Notes under the pieces: model-generated
What the model saw: the letters and a program-made list of their open reading frames with translations, nothing else
The model's database searches: none
Told to the model about the DNA's origin: nothing
Assembly: GCA_029269125.1 (NCBI GenBank)
Contig: JARHXX010000008.1
Coordinates: forward strand, 1-64,000
DNA: 64,000 bases
Direction of reading: 5' to 3'
Origin: Kiritimatiellaeota bacterium B1221
GTDB lineage: Bacteria > Verrucomicrobiota > Kiritimatiellia > SS1-B-03-39 > UBA6053
Shown: piece by piece, positions 7,749 to 19,200 of the stretch
How the letters are laid out: every line of letters starts with the position of its first letter
How positions within the stretch are numbered: the stretch's first letter is position 1
Translations under genes and position numbers: made by a program

Positions 7749-8720
7749 TTATTTGCTCAGCGCGTTGGCAGTATCCTGAAGAACCTGCATGGCGGCCAGC
7801 GGGCCGCCCACGGAAGTCCACAGGGACCCATCCACTTCACTCACCGCCCCTGCCCGGAAGGCGGGGAGCTGCTGAAATGCGGGGGTTTCCATGGCGGAAT
7901 CCATGGCTGTGCGGGCTTCCCCTTCGGTGGCCAACGTGCCGATAAACACATGATCCGCATCGATAAGATGTAACTCTTCAAAGCTCAAAACCGGCGAATG
8001 AGCCACACCTTCGAGCTGTTGCGCCTCCGGGGTTTTTAATCCCAGCTCTTTTAAGACCTGACGTGAAAAGCTGCCGTCCAGCATAAACATGGGACCCCGC
8101 GGATTCCAGCGCACCACACTCACCGTAGCCCCATTCCGATCTCCCAAACGCGCTTGCGCGTTGGCGAGCTCTTTCTGGTATCCGGCCAGAAATGCGGAGG
8201 CTTGTTCTTCCCGTCCCAGCAAATCGCCGAGACGTGCCAACAAACTTTTCCAGGTGTCTTCTCCGCCGTAGGTGACCACCACCGGGGCGACTTCTTCGAG
8301 TTGCGCGGCCAGGCCTTCGTCCGCCCATCCTCCCAACAGGATCAGATCCGGTTCCGCCTGGATCACCCGGTCAAAGGAAGGCCGGTACAATGCGCCCAAC
8401 AGGGGGATGCCTTCGGTTTTCCCTTCGAGGTATCGGGGGAATCCATCCTGTCCGCGGCCCGCACAGGCACCAACCGGTTTTAAGCCCAGGGCAAGCAGCG
8501 CATCCAAATCGGCTTCGCTCAGGGCGATGACCCGGGTGGGGTTTGACGGAATCTCAACCGTTCGTCCGGCCGCATCCGTAATCGTCCGCAAAGACACGGA
8601 TTCGGTTGCGCTTTCTTCGCTTTCAGGGACGGGTTGGCCACAAGCGGAGAAAATGAAAAGGAACGCGGCAGGCAAGCCTGCAACGTTCCCGAAGGTTCTT
8701 AATTTTTTTAATATTTTCAT
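7749..8720 (-). CDS. Iron-complex ABC transporter substrate-binding lipoprotein
   Basis: A protein of 323 residues with a lipoprotein signal peptide: the hydrophobic run ends FIFSACGQ, so Cys27 is the likely lipidated residue. The mature part is a class III periplasmic binding protein (FepB/BtuF/FhuD type), recognisable from 'ITDAAGRTVEIPSNPTRVIA' at its start, 'DLILLGGWADEGLAAQLEE' in the first lobe and the long connecting helix at 'GDLLGREEQASAFLAGYQKE'. It would pass cargo from the outer-membrane receptor to the FecCD permeases. Its ATG shares one base with the receptor's TAA stop (TAATG at 8718-8722). Confidence 0.9.
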   Translation of the reverse strand: MKILKKLRTFGNVAGLPAAFLFIFSACGQPVPESEESATESVSLRTITDAAGRTVEIPSNPTRVIALSEADLDALLALGLKPVGACAGRGQDGFPRYLEGKTEGIPLLGALYRPSFDRVIQAEPDLILLGGWADEGLAAQLEEVAPVVVTYGGEDTWKSLLARLGDLLGREEQASAFLAGYQKELANAQARLGDRNGATVSVVRWNPRGPMFMLDGSFSRQVLKELGLKTPEAQQLEGVAHSPVLSFEELHLIDADHVFIGTLATEGEARTAMDSAMETPAFQQLPAFRAGAVSEVDGSLWTSVGGPLAAMQVLQDTANALSK

Positions 8721-10780
8721 TAGAACTTATACGCAGCCGCCAAACGGATGTCCCGGCCGGGTTCCGGCAGACCGGCAATCCGGTCCAGACTGGAGTTGTA
8801 TCCGTAGGTGGTGTGCTCCATATACTGCTCATCGAAGGCGTTTTTAACGGTGAGGGTTAAGGTAAGCGCTTCAACCGAAACGGGGGTCCACTGACAATAA
8901 AAATCGTGTACCATAAATCCGTCTTTGTTCGGGAATCCGTCGGGCAGACCGTCCAGTTCCTCCACCACGCGGCCGTTCCAGCCGACAACCACCTGCTGTT
9001 CGGGGAAGACGTATTCGATCACACCAATCCAGGTACGGCCGGTGGAGGCACCCAACGCAATGTTGACTTCATTCACCAGGCTTTCGCCTTCGTATTCGGG
9101 TTCGGTGTAGTTCATGCTCACGGATGTGCGGAGGTTCCCGGTGCGGTAGCCCAAAGAGGCAGAGTATCCGGGGATTTCAACATCACCCTGATTGCTGCGA
9201 TCCACATAACCGATGTAGTCTTCGATTTTGTTTTGGAAGACTTCAACGTTTGCGTCCCATCCACCATGGGCAACGGTCACCCCGGCTTCAAGGTTGGTGG
9301 CGGTTTCGGGATCCACATCCGGATCCACTTCTTTACTCGCATTGCCAATCCAGAGCGCTTCGCCCACCGCGATGCCGCGGATGGCCTGAGAGGCGTTGGC
9401 GTAAAAGTCCAATCCTGCTTTCGGGGTGACGGTTACACCGGCATTGGGACTGAAACCATTCGAATCAACATTCACATCATTGCGGTCGGTGTAGTCATAG
9501 TAATCCCAACGGGTCCCAAAACTCAGCAGGACCTTCTCGGAAACCTGCCAGTTATCCTGAATGAACAGGCCGCTGACGCTTCCGTCTTCAGTGCCATCCT
9601 GCCAACTGGAGAATGAAAAGGGATTCGCACCGGTGGAGTTGTTGGAGAACTCCGCTTCGTCCCAGCGCAGGTTGGTTCCATAGCTGATCATGTGGAAGCC
9701 GGCCGCGTCCAGTTCCGAGGTGTTTTTGATATCCAAACCGGTATTGCGGGAGCTCAATTCGAAGTCGTAGAACTCATTCTGGAAGAAGGGAGGTCCACTG
9801 GTGGATGCTTCGAGACTGGTTTGCTTGGAACTGTAATCATTGATGTAAGCGGTGGCTTCCACATTCCAAACCGTGCTGTCTTCGGGCTGCCATGCATAGT
9901 TCAAGGTTCCGGAGTTCCGGTGAGACTCCTGATCGGTCACCGGGTTGATGATCACCGGATGCACAATGTCACCCGTGAAGTTGTTCCGGAGACGGCGGGG
10001 GCCATCGTCGGTGTAACGGTCGTATCCCACAGTGTAGGAATGTCCGTTTCCGAAGGCACCATCCGCTTTGATGGACAGCTGATCCTGTTCGATGCCGGTG
10101 TACTCCACTTCATCGCCATTGCCGTCACTGTAGTTGTCGGCATCAAAATAAGAGTACAGCACCATCAGGTTCACAGAGTCATTGATGCGCCCGTATCCGG
10201 CGCCTGTCACTTTATACGCTTCCGCGTTGCTGTAACCACTGGTTTTCAAAAGTGCGCCACTGTCTTTACCCGGCTCCAGCAAATCACTGGCATTTTTCGT
10301 AACGAAACGAACAGAACCTCCCAGGGCTCCGGGTCCGGCCGTCGCAGCTCCGGCACCGGAATCGACTTCGATGCCTTTGATGAACTCGGGGTCCAACATG
10401 ATGTGGGCCTGATGGTGATAAACAGAAGTCGGTTGACGCGCGCCGTCGACCTGTACGTTGATCATGGTGTCTTCGATACCACGAATATAAATCTTCTGAG
10501 CGGAAGGAACGCCGCCCCCGCCCACAGAAATTTCAGGGTCCAAACGGAAGACATCGCCCAGGGTGGCGGCCTGTACTTTTTCGATTTGCCCTTCATCAAT
10601 AACACTGACCGTGCGGACCGTGCTCATTTGTTGGGGAATGACGGTGAGGTGATCGAGTTCAACCACTTCTTCAGATGAAACGGCAGCTTCTGCTGAAGCC
10701 GCGGCTTCTTCCGCGCGGAGGCCTGAGATCGTCACCAGTCCGAATGAGAGCAGGAGAGAGATTTTAGATATATTTTTCAT
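8720..10780 (-). CDS. TonB-dependent outer-membrane receptor for an iron complex
   Basis: A protein of 686 residues with a signal peptide (about 1-24, ending LRAEEA), a plug domain around 45-170 (ATLGDVFRLDPEISVGGGG..., 'KIYIRGIEDTMINVQVDGAR') and a 22-strand-type barrel ending in a terminal aromatic (LAAAYKF). The plug segment with HHQAHIMLDPEFIKGIEVD and 'GAGAATAGPGALGGSVRF' is typical of siderophore and heme receptors. The heme-receptor FRAP/NPNL pair is not evident, so a siderophore cargo is slightly favoured. It is followed without a gap by the binding protein, permeases and ATPase, and preceded by an FNR-like reductase: a complete import-and-release pathway. Iron regulation by the nearby Fur-family protein is plausible but no clear Fur box was found. 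Confidence 0.92.
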   Translation of the reverse strand: MKNISKISLLLSFGLVTISGLRAEEAAASAEAAVSSEEVVELDHLTVIPQQMSTVRTVSVIDEGQIEKVQAATLGDVFRLDPEISVGGGGVPSAQKIYIRGIEDTMINVQVDGARQPTSVYHHQAHIMLDPEFIKGIEVDSGAGAATAGPGALGGSVRFVTKNASDLLEPGKDSGALLKTSGYSNAEAYKVTGAGYGRINDSVNLMVLYSYFDADNYSDGNGDEVEYTGIEQDQLSIKADGAFGNGHSYTVGYDRYTDDGPRRLRNNFTGDIVHPVIINPVTDQESHRNSGTLNYAWQPEDSTVWNVEATAYINDYSSKQTSLEASTSGPPFFQNEFYDFELSSRNTGLDIKNTSELDAAGFHMISYGTNLRWDEAEFSNNSTGANPFSFSSWQDGTEDGSVSGLFIQDNWQVSEKVLLSFGTRWDYYDYTDRNDVNVDSNGFSPNAGVTVTPKAGLDFYANASQAIRGIAVGEALWIGNASKEVDPDVDPETATNLEAGVTVAHGGWDANVEVFQNKIEDYIGYVDRSNQGDVEIPGYSASLGYRTGNLRTSVSMNYTEPEYEGESLVNEVNIALGASTGRTWIGVIEYVFPEQQVVVGWNGRVVEELDGLPDGFPNKDGFMVHDFYCQWTPVSVEALTLTLTVKNAFDEQYMEHTTYGYNSSLDRIAGLPEPGRDIRLAAAYKF

Positions 10781-10830
10781 ATAGTTCTTGGGTTGCGGGA
10801 TTCATCCGGCCTGTAAACAGCGGGATGGGG

Positions 10831-11538
10831 TTAATGATCGAAATTTTCCAAGCGGATCCGCGATTCAGGGATGCCGCGTTGAACGACCAACGATTTAAGA
10901 GATTCAATAAACGATTCTGAACCACTGATAAATACGGCGGGTCCCTTCTCCGGCTGCAGGCAGGCGTCTAAAGTGCTTTCAATTTCTGAACGGCCTATAC
11001 GGTGCTGCTCCCCTTCTAATTCTGAGAGCGTTTTTTCGTAGAGGAACCCTTTGGATGCGACATGCACCAAAGTCCATGGATGATCCAGTCCCCGCAATTC
11101 AATGTCCTTAATCAGCGAGCGAATGGGGGTGATGCCAATTCCACCGGCAATAAATACCAACGGGGTACCCGCAGGCAGATCCGCAAGCGTGAACAAACCC
11201 GACAAACTGAAAATTTTGACTTTGCCCCCCATCGAGAGCTCTTCAAACTTTTGCTTGTAGGGCGATTCCGAAGACAAATCCATGGAAATGAGAAGCCCCT
11301 CTTCCAATGGGGAGGTCGCAATCGACATGTGACGAACCGTTTTACGGTCAATGTCTTCGCCGGGCGCCACCAAATGCAAATATTGCCCGGCGGTAAATTT
11401 ATATCCACGGGGTTTCGTAAAGGTATAACTTACGGTACGGCCGTATTCAGGGACCACCGAGATCAATTTGACCGTTTTTACTTTTAACACGAAAGGACGG
11501 AGGACTTTCCGTATCCATTTGTTTTTGGGAGGGCGCAT
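10831..11538 (-). CDS. FAD-dependent ferredoxin--NADP(+) reductase-like oxidoreductase
   Basis: A flavoprotein reductase of 235 residues. The FAD domain carries the RxxS-type flavin motif as RHMSIATSP with a preceding TAGQYLHL strand. The NAD(P) domain has GGIGITPIRS and ends with the 'FISGSESFIESLKSLVVQRG' block. No iron-sulfur or heme domain is fused. Being first in the iron operon (50 bp before the TonB receptor), it may reduce the imported ferric complex to release Fe(II), as siderophore-interacting reductases do. This is inference: it belongs to the general FNR fold rather than the classical SIP or FSR families. A sigma70-like promoter lies about 40-65 bp upstream. Confidence 0.8.
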   Translation of the reverse strand: MRPPKNKWIRKVLRPFVLKVKTVKLISVVPEYGRTVSYTFTKPRGYKFTAGQYLHLVAPGEDIDRKTVRHMSIATSPLEEGLLISMDLSSESPYKQKFEELSMGGKVKIFSLSGLFTLADLPAGTPLVFIAGGIGITPIRSLIKDIELRGLDHPWTLVHVASKGFLYEKTLSELEGEQHRIGRSEIESTLDACLQPEKGPAVFISGSESFIESLKSLVVQRGIPESRIRLENFDH

Positions 11539-11575
11539 TTTACTTTATAAAGTTAGTTTTCAAACAAAAGACAGG

Positions 11576-11604
11576 CCTATACATTCAAAAAAGCAATCTG
11601 ACAA
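11576..11604 (-). promoter_or_regulatory. Candidate sigma70 promoter of the iron-uptake operon
   Basis: On the minus strand the sequence reads TTGTCA (11599-11604), a 17-bp spacer and TATAGG (11576-11581), a good match in spacing and in the -35 box. It lies about 40 bp upstream of the reductase ATG. A 12-bp palindrome, ACTTTATAAAGT at 11542-11553, sits between it and the start codon and could be an operator. The area is AT-rich. Confidence 0.45.
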
Positions 11605-11669
11605 GCATATGTTTTACATATAATACAAAAGAAAGCTTAATAATTCTTCAAGAAGCTACATACAAATAA

Positions 11670-11696
11670 AACCCCCGCCATTACCTGACGGGGGTT
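11670..11696 (-). terminator. Rho-independent terminator after katG
   Basis: An AACCCCCG/CGGGGGTT stem (11670-11677 with 11689-11696) around an 11-nt loop. On the minus strand it is followed by TTTATTTGTA. It begins 28 bp past the katG stop, so it separates katG from the iron operon downstream. Confidence 0.75.
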
Positions 11697-11723
11697 GGAT
11701 TTTTTCGTGACAGAGTCGCGTGA

Positions 11724-13964
<2,241 letters not shown>

Positions 13965-14387
13965 TTAGTTTTGGCAATCCGGGCAAATCCCCCAGTATAT
14001 CACTTCCGCCTCATCAATCATAAAGCCATGGGGATCTTTGGCTTCCAGACAGGGTGCGTGACCTACGGAACACTCCGTATCCACCATTTTCGCACATTTC
14101 CGGCAAACCAAGTGATGGTGATTGTCCTGCTTAATTTCGTATCGGGCGGTGGATCCGGCGGGTTGAATCCGGCGCAGCAGGCCCTGATCGGTCATGATGT
14201 TTAACGCATCATAAACCGCCTGGCGGGAAATCGTGCCAATTTGTTCACGCACTTCATCGCAAAGCGCATCCGCTAAAATGTGAGGAGACTGGCGCACCGC
14301 ACGGTAAACCGCCAAACGCTGTGCGGTTACCTGCAGCCCTGCCTTACGCAAAGCGCCTTTGTCGTGGTTGCTTTCTGTCATATCCAT
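13965..14387 (-). CDS. Fur/PerR-family metalloregulator
   Basis: A DNA-binding repressor of about 140 residues. I prefer the ATG at 14385-14387 (or 14379-14381): the open frame continues to a TTG at 14459, but that would put a 33-bp palindrome inside the coding sequence, and family similarity begins only at GALRKAGLQVTAQRLAVYRA. The winged helix is followed by the His cluster in NHHHLVCRKCAKMVD, with the CxxC zinc pair, and a second pair, CPDC, at the C-terminus. This structural zinc site is typical of Fur and PerR. Being first in an operon with katG suggests a PerR-like peroxide sensor, but iron sensing cannot be excluded. Confidence 0.88.
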   Translation of the reverse strand: MDMTESNHDKGALRKAGLQVTAQRLAVYRAVRQSPHILADALCDEVREQIGTISRQAVYDALNIMTDQGLLRRIQPAGSTARYEIKQDNHHHLVCRKCAKMVDTECSVGHAPCLEAKDPHGFMIDEAEVIYWGICPDCQN

Positions 14388-14431
14388 AAACTGGATATAA
14401 TCATATTCTGGATATTGTCCAGAATATGATT
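14381..14431. promoter_or_regulatory. Operator-like palindromes upstream of the fur-katG operon
   Basis: A perfect inverted repeat with 14-bp arms and a 5-bp spacer occupies 14399-14431 (AATCATATTCTGGA / TCCAGAATATGATT). An adjacent smaller one, TATCCA-5-TGGATA, covers 14381-14397 and overlaps the likely start codons. The CTGGATAT segment recurs 17 bp apart. This is the position and style of a Fur/PerR autoregulatory site, although the bases differ from the Bacillus PerR and E. coli Fur consensus. Confidence 0.65.
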
Positions 14432-14539
14432 GCAACATTTTATAGGCTAAGCCATTCAAACTTCGGCAAAACTATCGGTTATGCGTATATATCGATAATT
14501 TTGAGGGCATTTCCCCCCCCCACCCCGTTCTTCTGATCC

Positions 14540-14812
14540 CTAGCCCACAACCTTCACAATTTCTGATGCCGCCCAAACCAGGCTGACTCCCAACAGAATG
14601 ACTGAAGCGCATCCTCCACTGCTGGTGACCTGCGGATATTTTTCAGGATCCTGCGCCATCAATGTTTTGTGCAGAGCCTCCACCCCTTCTTTGGCCTCTT
14701 TGAGACCTTGCCCGGTGGCGGCGCGATAGGCTTTAATGGCTTCGATTTTACGTCCGGATGCCAGGGCATCGGATATTTTCTGGGATTGTTCGGGGGTCAG
14801 TTGTTCATTCAT
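14540..14812 (-). CDS. Small membrane protein with a ribosomal L7/L12 C-terminal-like domain
   Basis: A 90-residue protein. Residues 20-48 (GRKIEAIKAYRAATGQGLKE, then AKEGVEAL) match the conserved helix-turn-helix of the L7/L12 C-terminal domain (the 'KIEVIKxVRExTGLGLKEAK' type). The C-terminus is one hydrophobic segment (SVILLGVSLVWAASEIV) that should anchor it to the membrane. It lacks the L7/L12 N-terminal dimerisation and hinge regions, so it is not the ribosomal stalk protein. Similar short proteins occur widely without a known function. It is read divergently from the pseudopilin-like gene 52 bp away. Confidence 0.65.
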   Translation of the reverse strand: MNEQLTPEQSQKISDALASGRKIEAIKAYRAATGQGLKEAKEGVEALHKTLMAQDPEKYPQVTSSGGCASVILLGVSLVWAASEIVKVVG

Positions 14813-14864
14813 AAGGATTCTTTAACCATTCGACTTCAAAAAGACAACAGATTATAATTTCTTC

Positions 14865-15311
14865 ATGCCTAAAGGTTTTTTTAGATTTTCGGCCGGGTTG
14901 GTTCTCCTTGCTTGTGCCGTGGTGCTCCTGCTTCCCAGCATAAGCACTTGTCCACCCGACAAAAAATCCAGAGCCCGGTCTCTGGCGCAAAATATTCTGC
15001 TCGCCACCCGTTTATACGCCAACGAATACGGCGGACAGCTTCCGCCCCCATCGAAAACCGGCAACGCCGCAACCATCCAGGTGCTCATGGGCAACAACCC
15101 CAAGCAGATCATCTTTCTTGAATCAGATCTTCCCATGAAACCCGGTGATGATTACCTCGATCCTTGGGGGCAACCTTTTCAAGTCACCATCGATGATTCA
15201 AAGATCTCGGTTCGTTCTTACGGCAAAAACCAACAGGACGATCAGGGGGAAAAAGATGATTTGGTAGAGACCCATACGTTCAAGCCGCCCTCCACGGTCT
15301 CCGGGCATTGA
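14865..15311 (+). CDS. Pseudopilin-like exported protein (GspG C-terminal-like)
   Basis: A 148-residue protein with a single N-terminal membrane segment (FSAGLVLLACAVVLLLPSIS) followed by a helix (SLAQNILLATRLYANEYGGQ). The segment 'DDYLDPWGQPFQVTIDDSKISVRSYGKN' closely resembles the DPWGxPY calcium-loop end of type II secretion major pseudopilins. The prepilin cleavage motif (G/FTLIE) is absent, so it is probably an anchored relative rather than a processed pseudopilin. No other type II secretion gene is next to it. The function is unknown. Confidence 0.55.
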   Translation: MPKGFFRFSAGLVLLACAVVLLLPSISTCPPDKKSRARSLAQNILLATRLYANEYGGQLPPPSKTGNAATIQVLMGNNPKQIIFLESDLPMKPGDDYLDPWGQPFQVTIDDSKISVRSYGKNQQDDQGEKDDLVETHTFKPPSTVSGH

Positions 15312-15367
15312 AATCTTCCCGTTGGCTCTTGTTTCATCGTTAGATGATACCTCAGCACGCTATGGCC

Positions 15368-15445
15368 CACCAGGCGGATGAACTAAAAACTCAGGAGGAC
15401 AGACTAAAAACCTGAATTCCCGATGACAGGATTCCGCCTGAGAGG
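15368..15445. repeat. Short inverted repeat between convergent genes
   Basis: CAGGCGGA (15371-15378) pairs with TCCGCCTG (15433-15440). Inside lie two direct copies of a GACTAAAAAC/GAACTAAAAAC segment. It separates the pseudopilin-like gene from the convergent acetyltransferase gene and could act as a weak bidirectional terminator or be a repeat remnant. Confidence 0.35.
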
Positions 15446-15471
15446 ACGGGGTTTTCAGCCTTCTTTGTATA

Positions 15472-16035
15472 TCATTTCCCCGGCGTCCCAGCCGAAGCCT
15501 CCAACACAAACACATCATGGCCCACCCCATCGATCCAAAAAGCCAACTCCTGCCTTTCCGTAATCTCGAAGCCGCAATTCTGATAGAGCTTGAGCGCCTT
15601 TAAATTGTGGACTTCCACTTGCATCAGAAAATGTTCAATCTGCCAAAGTGCCTGAATCTGACGGACCCCTTCTTCCACCAGAAGCTTGCCGAAGCCCTGC
15701 CCGCGAAAAGCCTGCTCAATAAATGTGCTGTAAATCAGTCCCACCAACGCTCCCCGGTGATTCCGAATCCGAATCCCCGTCATCCCCAGCAATTGCTCTC
15801 CCTGCCAAGCGCCAATCAAGGCCGCCCGCCCCTGCATCCGGTAACGCAAAAGTTGCCGGCGGTAATAAGGCATCCGTCTTGCCAGCTCCACCCGCCGCGG
15901 CGTTCCAAAATAGATGTCACACTCCCGGATCGCCCGGTGCCGCAACTGCATCAACGATAAAGCATCTTCCGGCTCCAAAAACCGGATTTCCACCACGCCC
16001 TCCTCCTTAACCATAGGTTTATGTATCTTACTCAT
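15472..16035 (-). CDS. GNAT-family N-acetyltransferase
   Basis: A 187-residue protein with one GNAT fold. The acetyl-CoA pyrophosphate-binding motif A is clear (YSTFIEQAFRGQGFGKLLVE, with R/Q-G-x-G-x-G/A as RGQGFGK), followed by motif B (VEVHNLKALKLYQNCGFEI). It transfers an acyl group from CoA to an amine; the substrate cannot be deduced. The start is the ATG at 16033-16035; an internal ATG eight codons later is possible. It is transcribed away from gltB, and a 228-bp intergenic region separates the two. Confidence 0.8.
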   Translation of the reverse strand: MSKIHKPMVKEEGVVEIRFLEPEDALSLMQLRHRAIRECDIYFGTPRRVELARRMPYYRRQLLRYRMQGRAALIGAWQGEQLLGMTGIRIRNHRGALVGLIYSTFIEQAFRGQGFGKLLVEEGVRQIQALWQIEHFLMQVEVHNLKALKLYQNCGFEITERQELAFWIDGVGHDVFVLEASAGTPGK

Positions 16036-16263
16036 AGGAAAAAACGTAAAAGGGACCCATTTTGCGGTTCATAACATACAATAATGTAACATTTTAGCTT
16101 TCATGCGACGAAGCTGGAAAATTTTTACTTGTTCTAGATACGTACTGTGTGTAGGAATGGAACCCATTTTGTATTCGCTTCGAGACAAGGCCCTGCGGGT
16201 CCTTTCTGAAACATTTCTTATCAAACGCTTTGTTAAAAGCAAAATTTGCCAAGAGAAAAATTT

Positions 16264-19200
16264 ATGTCTAACTTAGATCAGTATCGACCAGCCAACTATC
16301 CGCCTTCACAGGGACTCTATTCTCCTGACCAGGAGAAAGACGCCTGTGGCGTCGGCTTTATCTGCAACATGAATGGGAAACAGTCCCATGACATTATCCA
16401 TCAGGCCATGGAGATTCTGGTTCGGCTGACCCATCGGGGTGCTGAATCTGCAGATAACCGTACCGGTGACGGCGCAGGGGTATTGCTTCAGACCCCTGAC
16501 AAATTTTTCCGCCGCGTCTGTGCCGAACAGGGGATTGAACTCCCTCCAAAAGGCAAATACGCGACCGGCCTGGTTTTTCTCCCGAAAGACGAAACCGAAC
16601 GCAACCTGATTAAAGCCCGCTTCGAAGCCGAAATTGCTGAAAACAAACAGCAGTTCCTCTGCTGGCGCAAATTGCCGGTCAATGTGGATGTGCTGGGTGA
16701 ATTGGCCGCCGCTTCCGAACCGGAAATGGAACAGGTCTTCATCGGTATGGGCGAAGGCGTCGATGATGCCCGCTCTTTTGAACGTGAACTCTATATCATC
16801 CGTAAGGGCGTCGAAAAATACGTGGTGGAAACCCCCGAAATCACCGACAAACAGACTTTCTACGTTCCGTCCCTCTCTTCCCGGATCATGATCTACAAAG
16901 GTCTGCTTAAACCGGAAGATTTCGAGGCTTATTATACGGACCTGCTCGATAAAGATGTGGAAACCAGCCTGGCCCTCGTGCATCAGCGTTTCTCCACCAA
17001 CACCTTCCCCGCATGGCGTTTGGCCCAGCCTTTCCGTTTGCTTTGCCACAACGGGGAAATCAACACTGTCCGCGGAAACGCCAACTGGATGAATGCCCGT
17101 CAGGGTCAGTTCCAGAGCGAAATCTTCGGGGACCGTATCGAGAAACTGGCCCCCATTTGCATTCCGGGCAACTCGGATTCCGCCACGCTGGACAATACCT
17201 TGGAATTGCTCTACCACACCGGCCGCGATCTCCCCAAAGCGATGATGATGATGGTGCCGGAAGCCTGGCAGAATCACATGACTATGTCGGACGAGAAAAA
17301 AGCCTTCTACGAATATAACTCCTGCATGATGGAGCCCTGGGACGGTCCGGCGCTGATGCCCTTCTCCGATGGAACGTTTGTAGGAGCAATTCTGGACCGG
17401 AACGGACTTCGTCCCGCCCGTTACCTCGTCACCTCCGACGATCAGGTCATTATGGCTTCCGAAACCGGTGTCGTTGATATTGATCCGGCCAAGATTGTCA
17501 AAAAAGGCCGTTTGGAGCCGGGCCGGATGTTCCTCATCAATCTGGAAGAAGGCCGCATCATCGAAGACGGTGAAATCAAAGGCGCCCTCACCACCAGCAA
17601 GCCCTACCGTCAGTGGTTGGACGACAACATGGTGAACATCCACGAATTGCCCTCCGCTCCTTATGAAGATCCTTTCGTGGGCGAGGAACTGATCAATCAG
17701 CAGCAGCTCTTCGGATACAGCCAGGAAGATTTGCGCATTGTCATGAAACCCATGCTCGAAAAGGGCATTGAAGCCCTCGGCTCCATGGGTGTGGACATTC
17801 CGCTGGCCGTGTTGAGTGACAAACCTCATCCGCTCTATAACTATTTCCGCCAACTCTTCGCTCAGGTCACCAATCCGCCCCTGGACGGGATCCGCGAAGA
17901 AATTGTGACCTCCCTGGTGACCAACATCGGGATGGAGCGCGACCTTTTCAAGGAAACGCCGGAACACGCGGCCATGCTCAAGCTGGAACAGCCGATACTC
18001 ACCGACAGTCGGCTGGCCCGCATTTTGGCATCCACCAAGCCTGCCGTGCAGGCCATCCGTATTCCCATCCTTTTCGAAGGTGGAAACGGCGAAAACCTGG
18101 ATGCGGCCCTGCAGACGGTATGCCGGAAAGCTTCACAGGCCGTTGCCGACGGTAAAACCATTTTGGTCCTCTCCGACCGGGGCGCCGGCAAAGAAAACCT
18201 GCCCCTGCCCGCCTTACTGGCCACTTCCGCGGTTCACCATCATTTGATCCGTGAAGGCACCCGTACCCGGGTCGGCATCGTGGTGGAAACCGCCGAAGCC
18301 CGCGAAGTGCAGCACTTTACCTGCCTCTTCGGCTATGGAGCCGGCGCGGTGAATCCTTACCTGGCCATGGCCACAGTCAGAGACATTGCGGAAAAAGATC
18401 CTGAATTGACTCCCGAAAAAGCCATTCAGAATTACATCAAAGCGCTGAACAAAGGCATTCTGAAAGTAATGTCCAAAATCGGAATCTCCACCCTGCACTC
18501 CTATCGCGGAGCCCAGATTTACGAATGCGTGGGTTTGAAACAGGAAATTGTCGACAAATATTTCGTGGGCACCCCCACCCGCATCGAAGGTGCGGATATG
18601 GATGCCCTCGCACTCGATATTCAGAAACGCTACCAACGCGCGTTCCCCGATATTCACGTTCCGGAAAATCTGGATCTCGATGTGGGCGGTATGTACCAGT
18701 GGCGCCGGCGCGGTGAACGTCACCTGATTTCCCCCATGCTGGTGGCCACCCTCCAGAAATCCACCAAGATCAAAGACCAGAAGGGATATCGCGAATATGC
18801 CAAAATGGTGAACGAACAGAGCAAAAAACTCTGCACCTTGCGCGGTCTCATGGAGTTTGATCTGGAAGGGCGCGAACCCGTGCCTTTGGATGAGGTTGAG
18901 CCCTGGACCGAAATCGTCAAGCGCTTCAAAACCGGCGCCATGTCCTACGGTTCCATCAGTCGCGAAGCCCACGAAACTTTGGCCGTGGCCATGAACCGGA
19001 TGGGTGGAAAATCCAACTCCGGTGAAGGAGGCGAGGAAGAGCACCGCTACAAACTCGATGCCAATGGCGACAGCCGTTGCTCCGCCATTAAACAGGTGGC
19101 TTCCGGACGTTTCGGGGTGACCAGTTATTACCTGACCCAGAGCAAAGAAATTCAAATCAAGATGGCCCAGGGCGCCAAGCCCGGTGAGGGCGGTCAGTTG

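Noticed and set aside
14513-14521. Poly-C tract as a phase-variation switch
   Set aside because: The nine-C run is between genes, not in a start region or coding frame, and lies beyond the end of the L7/L12-like gene.
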